The notes below the pieces were generated by a model, which searched no databases, was not told where the DNA came from, and was given only the letters and a program-made list of their open reading frames with translations. Shown here one piece after another: positions 1-5,508 of a stretch of 5,711 nucleotides of DNA. The DNA is taken from the NCBI GenBank assembly GCA_913040875.1, contig CAJWHX010000247.1, positions 1-5,711 of the forward strand. Reading direction: 5' to 3'. How positions within the stretch are numbered: the first letter of the stretch is position 1; every line of letters begins with the position of its first letter. A program made the translations under genes and the position numbers. This stretch comes from an uncultured Pseudomonadota bacterium (GTDB lineage: Bacteria > Myxococcota > UBA796).

Positions 1-1
1 A

Positions 2-940
2 GTAGTTCCAGCTATCGAAGCAATGCACAAAGGCGACATCAAAGTATTTTTTGCACTGGGCGGGAACTTCATTAGCGCAACTCCCGACACCGAATACACT
101 GCACAAGCCCTAAGAAAGTGTGAACTTACGGTACAGGTTTCAACCAAGCTAAATCGAAGTCATGTGGTTACGGGTGAGAGGGCCCTCATCTTTCCCTGCT
201 TGGGGCGCACCGAGCTGGATCAACAGGCTACAGGCCCACAGTTTGTAACGGTAGAAAACTCTATGGGTATCGTACATCGTTCACAGGGTGGTCTAAGGCC
301 AGCCTCATCAGCACTCCTATCTGAACCGAGAATCATTGCAGAAATCGCCAGTCGTGTCACTCCTGTTGACAATTTTGATTGGGTGGGTCTCACCAACAAC
401 TATGATGCCATCCGAGACCTCATTGAAGCGTCCATCGCCGGTTTTGACGATTACAATACTCGTGTTCGTCACCCCAACGGATTCGACCTGCCCAACGGTC
501 CAAAAGAAGGTCGCTTTACCACGAAAAGTGGCAAAGCGCATTTTACAGTCCATCCGTTACCCAAACACACCATTCCAGATAAGCATCTCATGATGATGAC
601 CATACGAAGTCACGATCAATACAATACCACCATCTACGGATTAGAAGACCGCTATCGTGGTCTCTCTGTCGAAAGACGTGTTGTCATGATGAACAAAGAC
701 GATATGCCAGAACTTTCGGTTTCTGAAGGCGATGTTGTCGATCTAGTCAATCGTTTCAACGGTCGAGAACGAGTCGCCAGACGCTTTGTCGTCGTTGCCT
801 ATGATATCCCAAAGGGCTCTTGTGCCACTTACTTCCCCGAAGCCAATGTGTTGGTTCCCATTGATAAGTTTGCGGTAAAGAGCTTAACACCGTCAAGTAA
901 GTCCGTAGTGGTCGAGATTAGACCTTCTGAAACTTCGTAA
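2..940 (+). CDS. FdhF/YdeP-family molybdopterin oxidoreductase, C-terminal part (5' end outside window)
   Basis: The reading frame is open from the left edge (VVPAIEAMHKG...) and ends at TAA 938-940, giving 312 residues. Members of this family are about 750 residues long, so roughly the first 440 are missing. The Met at 23 is internal, since the codons before it already match the family. Seen in the sequence: the ALGGNF.SATPDTE segment, the VSTKLNRSHVVTGERALIFPCLGR segment split around the family's STKLNRSH motif, the VTVENSMG block, and the C-terminal molybdopterin-dinucleotide-binding domain with IRSHDQYNTTIYGLEDRYRG at about residues 200-219. These blocks are typical of the YdeP branch of the formate dehydrogenase/DMSO reductase superfamily. 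The family is presumed to be cytoplasmic and to bind bis-MGD. Its substrate is unsettled, and E. coli YdeP has been linked to acid resistance. The active-site region and any Fe-S site lie outside the window. No clear rho-independent terminator follows. Confidence 0.93.
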   Translation, partial: VVPAIEAMHKGDIKVFFALGGNFISATPDTEYTAQALRKCELTVQVSTKLNRSHVVTGERALIFPCLGRTELDQQATGPQFVTVENSMGIVHRSQGGLRPASSALLSEPRIIAEIASRVTPVDNFDWVGLTNNYDAIRDLIEASIAGFDDYNTRVRHPNGFDLPNGPKEGRFTTKSGKAHFTVHPLPKHTIPDKHLMMMTIRSHDQYNTTIYGLEDRYRGLSVERRVVMMNKDDMPELSVSEGDVVDLVNRFNGRERVARRFVVVAYDIPKGSCATYFPEANVLVPIDKFAVKSLTPSSKSVVVEIRPSETS

Positions 941-944
941 CAAC

Positions 945-1025
945 ACAGATTCTGTACCTTGCAAGAGCCGATCCGATTTATACTTGAAGAGAACGTACCT
1001 TTGTCATATCTGTACAGAATTTCTG
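945..1025. repeat. Cluster of ACAGA/TCTGT palindromes in the gap before the thioredoxin gene
   Basis: Three short inverted repeats built from the same half-site lie here: ACAGA-T-TCTGT at 945-955, the perfect 10-mer TCTGTACAGA at 1009-1018, and CAGAA-T-TTCTG at 1015-1025, which overlaps the second. They sit between the molybdoenzyme stop and the proposed promoter at 1073-1100. The arrangement resembles a set of binding sites for a dimeric regulator. The arms are only 5 bp, so chance cannot be excluded. None is followed by a T-run, so a terminator role for the upstream gene is not supported. Confidence 0.35.
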
Positions 1026-1072
1026 CTCATCGTTTACAGTACACTTAGATATACTTCCTTGATAATAATTCC

Positions 1073-1100
1073 TTGGAGTCAGGGTTACTCGGTGTACAAT
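1073..1100 (+). promoter_or_regulatory. Candidate sigma70-type promoter for the thioredoxin gene
   Basis: TTGGAG at 1073-1078 and TACAAT at 1095-1100 are separated by 16 bp. The -10 matches the consensus at five of six positions. Transcription would start near 1107, leaving a leader of about 65 bases before the ATG at 1173. This is a visual match only, but it supports the 1173 start over the upstream TTG at 984, which lies before the promoter. Confidence 0.4.
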
Positions 1101-1172
1101 TGCATCCACAGTTTTCAAAATGCCCACAGAACACAGTCACTTATCTTAAAACATTTACATCTCAGATACACC

Positions 1173-2344
1173 ATGCTCTATTTTCTCTTCTGCTCAATCA
1201 GCGAATCCAGCCCAACATCAACCCCAAGTGTTCAAATACCCGCACCTGTTGCGAATGAACTGGTGATTCCCCTTGAACAGGCGCAATACTGCGATGGAGG
1301 TATGCACGCGCCTCGTACCAAAGAAGATTTATTCGAAATAAGACATCCAGATGAAGCCAACATTGAGTTATACTACAGCCCTAATATTGGAAACATTCAC
1401 CTCATGGTTGGTCTGGAACAAGAAGAGCACGCCAAAAGGGTATCTGCTGACATCAACCAAAATGGACGCATCGAAGACAATGAACGGTTTACAATGGCGA
1501 AGCAAGAGACTGACGAAAACGAAGATAAGTATGTTGCTCACTTCAAGTATCCCTATCCAACTGTCGAAGATCCCGATTATCAGATAGACATCACGCTGGA
1601 TTGGATCGAAAATTCGAACACATCCTTCATGGGGACCTGCGTAGAATCAGGTCGATCCGGTACCATACCAGTTGGCGATGGCCTTCCCGTCTTTGTAACA
1701 GCAAAGGGAGGAGACTTCTCACTACCCGAAACTACATTGATCATTGATGCAGATGGAGATGATGAACCAGACTTCGTCGACCATCTCAATCACTTTTCGC
1801 TCAAGGAAGGCTTGATACAATTGACCAACGGACAGGTATACACCATTGACATCAATCAAACAGGCACCGTACTGAAACTGCGTCCAACAGACAAAGTCCT
1901 AACCGGTCTTCACCTGTTAAGTCCTGCGCCCAACTTCGAGGTAAAAGCAACCGATGGACAGATTCACAGCCTTAGTCAGTACAAAGGCGGGTTTGTCCTC
2001 CTTGACTTTTGGGCTACTTGGTGTGGACCTTGTATTGCCCTGCACCCTACGGTCGAAGAATTTGCGGCTGAGCATCAACTTACTGTACTTGGAATCTCAG
2101 CCGATGATACCCTTTCGGATGTCAAACGTTGGCTGAAAAGAATCCCACCCCGTGGCCCAGCATCGCCCAAGGTCCTGCTGGGGAAATCAATCTTGCTTAC
2201 AATGTTAACTCCTGGCCAACCCATGTCCTGGTCGACCCCCAAGGTCGTTTGGTGGCGTATGGAAAATGGGGGGAAATCGTTGAAACAGTTGAAAACGAAA
2301 CGTGGAAGTCTCTCGAACAACCGGTCGAAAATGCTGACAAATAG
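1173..2344 (+). CDS. Secreted TlpA/ResA-like thioredoxin-fold protein with calcium-type loops, broken by a 1-base frameshift
   Basis: This is probably an envelope thiol-disulfide oxidoreductase. The N-terminal frame runs from ATG 1173 through a C-terminal redoxin domain (about residues 249-390). It shows the ResA/TlpA-like start SPAPNFEVKATDG, strand FVLLDFWATW and catalytic Cys-Gly-Pro-Cys (C284, C287). At residue 322 the frame is lost. Read one base back, the homology resumes (KNPTPWPS..., cis-Pro motif SWPTHVLVDPQGR, P349) and stops at TAG 2342-2344, giving 390 residues. If the frame is not corrected it runs on to 2408 with an unrelated His-rich tail. The N-terminal part (about 30-245) holds a perfect EF-hand-type loop, D93-x-N-x-N-G-x-I-x-x-x-E104, and an acidic DxDGD loop at 192-203, so calcium may stabilise it. 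The start is uncertain: the signal is very short (MLYFLFCS), C7 lacks a normal lipobox, and no Shine-Dalgarno is evident. The in-frame codons up to TTG 984 do not look like protein. Confidence 0.82.
2133..2142 (+). other. Frameshift site in the thioredoxin gene
   Basis: In the sequence CTGAAAAGAA, one A appears to be missing from the run at 2136-2139. With five A's the frame would read Trp-Leu-Lys-Lys-Asn-Pro, joining both halves of the redoxin domain seamlessly. No other lesion is seen in either half. A single-base deletion in a short homopolymer fits a sequencing or assembly error, or a very recent mutation. The site is not a canonical A-AAA-AAG slippery heptamer, and no strong downstream stem-loop stands out, so programmed frameshifting is less likely. 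Confidence 0.8.
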
Positions 2345-2349
2345 ACAAT

Positions 2350-2850
2350 CTACTGAGTGGAGCGTTCGTACGAGAAGCCACCACCGCCACCACCATTCTC
2401 CCAACTGATAAACGTGAGATCGATGTAAATATCTTCTTCAATGAGATGGAGGACGAAAGACTCACCAGGTACGTCTTTCAATCGGTTGTCTGCCGCTGCT
2501 TTTAGAGATTTGAATTCTAGGGTGTCTAGGTCATCCGTTGTCCCCATCGCCCACTCTGTTCCTTCTGGACTACTGCCGCCTGCAGAAGATTCTGTTACCA
2601 CATTAAACAAAGAACCTTGCAGACCGCGCGTTAGTATCACCTTATCTGTAATGGCATCTTGATTTGCTGGGTCCGTCGGATCTGCACTGCTCTCTTTCGT
2701 AAATGTAACATTTGGTCCGGACCAGATAGTGGGTCCATCTACGACCTCACTAGCTGTATCTTCTGTAGTACTCGTATCGACTGTATCATCTGACTTGTCA
2801 GAACAGGCCGTAAGAATTGAGAGGGTCAGTAAAGAAATTAATGATGTCAT
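2350..2850 (-). CDS. Small lipoprotein of unknown function with C-terminal Gly-run FSYERST motif
   Basis: This 166-residue protein starts at ATG 2850, which has GGAG six bases upstream. The in-frame TTG at 2880 has no such support. The signal peptide (residues 1-15) ends in the lipobox L13-T-A-C16, so the mature protein should be lipid-anchored in the envelope. A Ser/Thr/Asp-rich linker (17-38) follows. A compact domain (about 40-166) contains IWSGPNVTFTKE, PANQDAITDKVILTR, SPEGTEWAMGTT, and a C-terminus with EEDIYIDLTFISW, six glycines and FSYERST. From memory, similar 'DIYID-F-SW... GGGFSYxRS' domains recur in secreted proteins of marine bacteria, but no function is established. Its stop (TAG, 2350-2352) is 5 bp from the convergent thioredoxin gene. 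It lies 156 bp downstream of the lipoprotein gene 3007-4728 on the same strand and could be cotranscribed with it or have its own promoter. Confidence 0.88.
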   Translation of the reverse strand: MTSLISLLTLSILTACSDKSDDTVDTSTTEDTASEVVDGPTIWSGPNVTFTKESSADPTDPANQDAITDKVILTRGLQGSLFNVVTESSAGGSSPEGTEWAMGTTDDLDTLEFKSLKAAADNRLKDVPGESFVLHLIEEDIYIDLTFISWENGGGGGGFSYERSTQ

Positions 2851-2856
2851 GCTAGA

Positions 2857-2860
2857 CTCC
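2857..2860 (-). promoter_or_regulatory. Ribosome binding site setting the start at 2850
   Basis: On the minus strand GGAG lies six bases before the ATG, within GGAGTCTAGC. This fixes the start at 2850 rather than the TTG thirty bases upstream. The minus-strand gene starting at 4728 has the same GGAGTCT string before its ATG. Confidence 0.75.
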
Positions 2861-2900
2861 AAAATAATCAACGGTTTCAAAAGAAGGTATGTGTATGTGC

Positions 2901-2924
2901 CCAGAGACCAGTCTTTGGCTCTGG
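2901..2924. repeat. Hairpin between the two minus-strand lipoprotein genes
   Basis: CCAGAG (2901-2906) pairs with CTCTGG (2919-2924). Three more inner pairs (CCA/TGG) form past a bulged A, leaving a 5-base loop. In the minus-strand direction it lies 83 bases after the stop of the upstream lipoprotein gene and about 50 bases before the ATG at 2850. It is followed by GCACATACAC rather than a U-run, so it is a poor intrinsic terminator. It may be a leader structure or mRNA-processing element for the downstream gene. Confidence 0.4.
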
Positions 2925-2965
2925 TGTATTATTGTCTTAACTGCATCGGAACAGATCGGTAAAAA

Positions 2966-2995
2966 ATAATGTGATTGGTTGTATCGGTTGACCAA
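2966..2995 (-). promoter_or_regulatory. Weak candidate promoter for the small lipoprotein gene
   Basis: Reading the minus strand, TTGGTC (2990-2995) and CATTAT (2966-2971) are separated by 18 bp. The predicted transcript would carry the hairpin at 2901-2924 in its leader, which would be about 110 bases long. The match is modest and visual only. Confidence 0.22.
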
Positions 2996-3006
2996 AACTA
3001 AGAGCG

Positions 3007-4728
3007 TCATTCAGCCAAAGACTCGACCATCCAAAAGAGTTCCTGCACGGGCTCATTGTATTGACCGTGAGAAGGCAAATAAACAACCTTACCTTCTTTA
3101 TCCACAATCGCAATTGTAGGGTATGCTGGACGAATTTCCTGTTCACCTGCGAAATACTCGAACACCAACCCCTCATCTGTGAGGATAGGAAATGGTATTT
3201 TATACTGTTCTTTGAAACTGTCTAAAGTTTGATACTCCCTACTAATTGCGGCACGGATTGGCATAAACTCAACAACATCTTTCAAATCTGATTCTTGCAA
3301 TTGCTCGTAAAACGCAACTAAATTGGGCATCTCCTGTTGGCAATGCGGACACCAAGTTGCAAAGAACACCAGTACGTGTACCTTTTCCTCTTTTGAAAGG
3401 TCTATTGTAAGCCTTTTTCCTGATTCATCCATTATTTGCATTGGAGAGACCACTTTTGGGTCTTGAACTTTTGCTTCCACGATAGCAGTCCGACGAGATT
3501 CCTGTAACCCTTCTTTAATCTCTGTTGCATCGCCACAAGAACTCATAATGTCGTCCAAACTTGGCCAACGCGGTGCATCAATGTACATCTGTTCGATTTG
3601 GTTGCAATACTCTTCCATCTGATTGCGCTCTTTGTACAACACCGCCAACTTCTGCCGCAGCATGGGCGATGGACCACCAATGGACAGTCCCTGCTCCAAA
3701 ATTGGTAGCGCTTCTTCCACTCGCCCATCAGCCGCGAAGGTCAACCCTTTTAGGATGAGTATTTCGGATTCAAATTTCTTTCGTTGGGGATTTGATTCTA
3801 GCGTGTTGATGCATTCAGAAACAAAGGACAGTCCGACCTTTTGTTCTACGAAAACAGTACATATATTGATGAGGAATTCTGCCTCTTTATAGGCTCCCAA
3901 CCCCGGATTGAGAAGCATGTTTTGCGTTTTGTCATCCGGAAGTTCACCGGCCGATAAGCCTTTCAAGTATATTTCAGCCAATATACTCAAGGCACGCATC
4001 TTTAAATAGTCACTCTCTGCCATTGGAATAAACTCGACAATAACCGAGCGCTGTTCTGCGTCCGTTTCGGCTGTCTGCAACATTTGTCTGAGTCGGTCTG
4101 CATCCCTCTGCCGCGGTGACCCTTCGATGATGCCTGCTGTATCCATAGCCAATTTGGAAATTCTCCAAGTTGAATACCCTGCTTTATCGACGACCTTGTC
4201 TTTAAAGGTAAGTTTTGTCGCTCCAGACACACCATCAATCATATCTTGAGGAACAAGCAAGCTGAACAACTCATCGCTGGGGTTTTGTGCGATGGAGACC
4301 ATTTGTTTGTGCTCTTCTTCAGTCAATGGTTCATGGCCATACTTTTGTAGAGGATTCACGGAGAGGATGTTCCTCAACGTCAGGTCTGGATTGAAGGTCA
4401 GTGTCAATGATAGTGGACTACAGGCGCACTCTTCATCTGCGGTAACCGGGCCCATAAAATCTCGAAGATACCCAATGAGTTCCCCTGCGGAATCTAGCAC
4501 TTCGTAATACAGATTGTTGCCTTTATCGATATCGGACAAAAACACCGATGAAATCTCTCTCTTTCGAAAGGAAGCTGCCTTAGGAAAATCCTGCTTGTAA
4601 AACTGGATGCGAATATCTGTCAATCCATCTATAGCTTCTGGCATCCCTTCAAGTGATGCAGAATTGCTTTGAAAGGGCTTCTTTTGCGGATCGCAACTGA
4701 ACAATAGAAAAGAGAACAACGAAAACAT
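3007..4728 (-). CDS. Lipoprotein with FMN-binding-like domain, helical TPR-like region and C-terminal TlpA-like thioredoxin domain
   Basis: This 573-residue protein starts at ATG 4728, with GGAG five bases upstream. The in-frame TTG at 4743 lacks such a site. Signal peptide 1-11 ends in the lipobox L9-F-S-C12. Residues about 65-200 resemble an FMN_bind domain: strands YYEVLDSAGELIGY and LSLTLTFNPDLTLRNIL, then D165-G-V-S-G-A-T171, which fits the Dxx(S/T)GA(T/S) motif whose last Thr receives FMN from ApbE in NqrC/RnfG-type proteins. A C-A-C pair (C101, C103) sits inside this region. Residues about 205-400 are mostly helical with TPR-like stretches such as EEALPILEQGLSI. The C-terminal domain (about 425-573) is TlpA/ResA-like: VLVFFATW followed by C460-P-H-C463, and a cis-Pro at P537 in AYPTIAIVDKEGKVV. 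By inference it is an envelope-anchored protein coupling flavin and thiol chemistry. The thioredoxin part is secure. The FMN assignment rests on the motif and strand pattern. Confidence 0.88.
   Translation of the reverse strand: MFSLFSFLLFSCDPQKKPFQSNSASLEGMPEAIDGLTDIRIQFYKQDFPKAASFRKREISSVFLSDIDKGNNLYYEVLDSAGELIGYLRDFMGPVTADEECACSPLSLTLTFNPDLTLRNILSVNPLQKYGHEPLTEEEHKQMVSIAQNPSDELFSLLVPQDMIDGVSGATKLTFKDKVVDKAGYSTWRISKLAMDTAGIIEGSPRQRDADRLRQMLQTAETDAEQRSVIVEFIPMAESDYLKMRALSILAEIYLKGLSAGELPDDKTQNMLLNPGLGAYKEAEFLINICTVFVEQKVGLSFVSECINTLESNPQRKKFESEILILKGLTFAADGRVEEALPILEQGLSIGGPSPMLRQKLAVLYKERNQMEEYCNQIEQMYIDAPRWPSLDDIMSSCGDATEIKEGLQESRRTAIVEAKVQDPKVVSPMQIMDESGKRLTIDLSKEEKVHVLVFFATWCPHCQQEMPNLVAFYEQLQESDLKDVVEFMPIRAAISREYQTLDSFKEQYKIPFPILTDEGLVFEYFAGEQEIRPAYPTIAIVDKEGKVVYLPSHGQYNEPVQELFWMVESLAE
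4216..4236 (-). other. Codons of the flavinylation-type motif DGVSGAT
   Basis: These 21 bases encode Asp-Gly-Val-Ser-Gly-Ala-Thr, residues 165-171 of the large lipoprotein. In known FMN_bind proteins the final Thr or Ser is covalently joined to FMN by the ApbE transferase outside the cytoplasm. The signal peptide places this motif in the right compartment. No apbE gene is visible in the window. Confidence 0.6.
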
Positions 4729-4733
4729 ACAGA

Positions 4734-4737
4734 CTCC
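4734..4737 (-). promoter_or_regulatory. Ribosome binding site setting the start at 4728
   Basis: On the minus strand GGAG precedes the ATG by five bases (GGAGTCTGT-ATG). It favours ATG 4728 over TTG 4743 and yields a tidy 11-residue lipoprotein signal peptide. Confidence 0.75.
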
Positions 4738-4752
4738 ATACAAACATATTCA

Positions 4753-4782
4753 CTAATACTTGGCTTTTCTAAGAGGGTCCAA
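4753..4782 (-). promoter_or_regulatory. Candidate promoter of the large lipoprotein gene
   Basis: On the minus strand TTGGAC (4777-4782) and TATTAG (4753-4758) are separated by 18 bp. Transcription would start near 4746, about 18 bases before the ATG and just upstream of the ribosome binding site. The -35 hexamer lies exactly in the spacer of the AAGAGG/CCTCTT inverted repeat, so a repressor bound there could block it. The promoter match itself is only moderate. Confidence 0.3.
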
Positions 4783-4789
4783 ACCTCTT
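4771..4789. repeat. Inverted repeat around the candidate -35 box
   Basis: AAGAGG (4771-4776) and CCTCTT (4784-4789) are perfect 6-bp arms separated by seven bases (GTCCAAA). There is no T-run on either side, which argues against a terminator. The position upstream of the lipoprotein gene and over its candidate -35 box makes an operator the more natural reading. Confidence 0.4.
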
Positions 4790-5110
4790 CATCTACTAAA
4801 CCCTAGGCATGGTATGTTAACACAAAGTACGACCAATAGAACAACCATTTAAGGTAAAAAATGTTCCTATTTATACAGACATATCGAAGGTACCTTTAGA
4901 GTCAACTAGTGAGATTGGTAACCACCGGACGACAAATTGAATGTCAATGGTTTGTTGAAATGCTGTTTTGACATACCATTCACTTGTATGACATACAATA
5001 TAAATACTGATGATCAAAATATATTCAGCATTGGAATTCCATTCGCAAGATTCGCTAAAAAGTCGAATCTAAACCATCCTATTTACCATCTAAATTACTT
5101 GAGAAATGTC
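4790..5110. other. Intergenic stretch without a convincing gene, rich in short inverted repeats
   Basis: This is the central part of the 477-bp gap between divergent genes. It is AT-rich. An open frame on the plus strand at 4937-5122 begins with TTG, lacks a ribosome binding site and has no recognisable composition, so no gene is called. It contains the palindromes AAGGTACCTT (4887-4896), TTGTATG-A-CATACAA (4984-4998) and TGGAATTCCA (5032-5041), and a 7-bp hairpin AGATTCG/CGAATCT (5048-5054 and 5064-5070, 9-base loop). A small RNA is possible, but nothing here proves one. Confidence 0.45.
4968..4999 (+). promoter_or_regulatory. Operator-like palindrome downstream of a consensus TTGACA
   Basis: TTGACA at 4968-4973 is a perfect -35 hexamer. 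The octamer TGACATAC occurs at 4969-4976 and again at 4989-4996, exactly 20 bases apart (about two helical turns). The second copy sits inside the 15-bp palindrome TTGTATG-A-CATACAA (4984-4998). TACAAT (4994-4999) would make a -10, but the spacing of 20 bp is too long for a normal promoter. This could be a regulator binding site, perhaps with a regulator-dependent promoter. The nearest plus-strand gene starts 207 bases further on. Confidence 0.35.
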
Positions 5111-5140
5111 TTGACTGTTTAAACTGAAACGTCTTAAGAT
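5111..5140 (+). promoter_or_regulatory. Candidate sigma70-type promoter for the LPP20-like gene
   Basis: TTGACT (5111-5116, five of six consensus bases) and TAAGAT (5135-5140) are separated by 18 bp. Transcription would start near 5147, giving a leader of about 59 bases before ATG 5206. This is the best promoter match in the window. Confidence 0.45.
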
Positions 5141-5195
5141 ATAGGGTGTCTAGGTACAATCTGACAACTCATCAACAACCATAAAAATTTCTTAC

Positions 5196-5200
5196 GAGGA
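5196..5200 (+). promoter_or_regulatory. Ribosome binding site of the LPP20-like gene
   Basis: GAGGA ends five bases before ATG 5206 and sets this as the start. Confidence 0.75.
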
Positions 5201-5205
5201 AAATC

Positions 5206-5493
5206 ATGACTACACTACTTATAAGTCTACTTTTTGCATGTGGTGAAAAAACACCAGTTGCCAATCCACTCGCCAAACAATATGCACCAAAATGGTTCCT
5301 TGAGCAACCTGAACTTTGTGGAGTTGGTGTCGTACCTCTCATGGACGTCGAGGGTGACATCGGACAAGCAAAAATCTACGCTGAAGAGAATGGACGCAGC
5401 GATTTGTCAAGACAAATTGAAACCAAAACTGGGAGTATGATTAAGAAATACAACCAATCCACAAAATCATCAAAATTGATACTAACAATTTAA
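5206..5493 (+). CDS. LPP20-like lipoprotein, short and possibly truncated
   Basis: This 95-residue protein starts at ATG 5206 with GAGGA upstream. The signal peptide MTTLLISLLFA ends at the lipobox L9-F-A-C12. The mature part shows a pattern familiar from the LPP20 / LPP20-like lipoproteins: P-K-W-F-x-x-x-P (28-35), G-V-G (39-41), then a helix with D51-IGQAKIYAEENGRSDLSRQIET, where Ala-rich turns lead into an Arg-x-x-Leu-x-x-Gln-Ile segment. Such proteins are outer-membrane or periplasmic lipoproteins without a known enzymatic role. They usually continue well past this helix, whereas here the frame ends about 20 residues later in a low-complexity Ser/Lys tail (STKSSKLILTI). Either this is a short variant or the 3' end is lost by frameshift. 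A different frame reads on a little (LRVGTSMTFL, to a TGA at 5521-5523) but is not clearly homologous. Confidence 0.75.
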   Translation: MTTLLISLLFACGEKTPVANPLAKQYAPKWFLEQPELCGVGVVPLMDVEGDIGQAKIYAEENGRSDLSRQIETKTGSMIKKYNQSTKSSKLILTI

Positions 5494-5508
5494 GGGTCGG
5501 AACGTCCA

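Noticed and set aside
23..25. ATG 23 as the start of the molybdoenzyme gene
   Set aside because: The frame is open to the left edge and the upstream residues (VVPAIEA) match the interior of the family, so the gene begins outside the window.
984..1172. N-terminal extension of the thioredoxin gene to TTG 984
   Set aside because: It starts with TTG, has no ribosome binding site, lies upstream of the best promoter match, and its 63 residues do not look like a signal or a domain.
2133..2142. Programmed -1 frameshifting
   Set aside because: CTGAAAAGA is not a good slippery heptamer: slipping back would pair Lys tRNA with GAA. I see no stimulatory stem-loop or internal Shine-Dalgarno. A one-base indel is simpler.
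2345..2408. C-terminal tail ending in a His-rich stretch
   Set aside because: It is the product of reading on in the wrong frame after the shift near 2136. The His codons are the antisense of the Gly/Ser-Tyr codons of the convergent lipoprotein gene.
3543..3892. Open frames overlapping the large lipoprotein gene on either strand
   Set aside because: They are shadows of a well-supported coding frame with clear domains, and they lack their own ribosome binding sites or recognisable motifs.
4937..5122. 61-codon open frame in the divergent gap
   Set aside because: It has a TTG start and no ribosome binding site, it would contain the palindromes and part of the candidate promoter for the next gene, and its composition is that of translated AT-rich DNA.
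5142..5155. 14-base exact repeat TAGGGTGTCTAGGT, also at 2518-2531
   Set aside because: The other copy lies inside coding sequence (Asp-Leu-Asp-Thr-Leu on the minus strand). Two copies without symmetry or further members are most likely coincidence.
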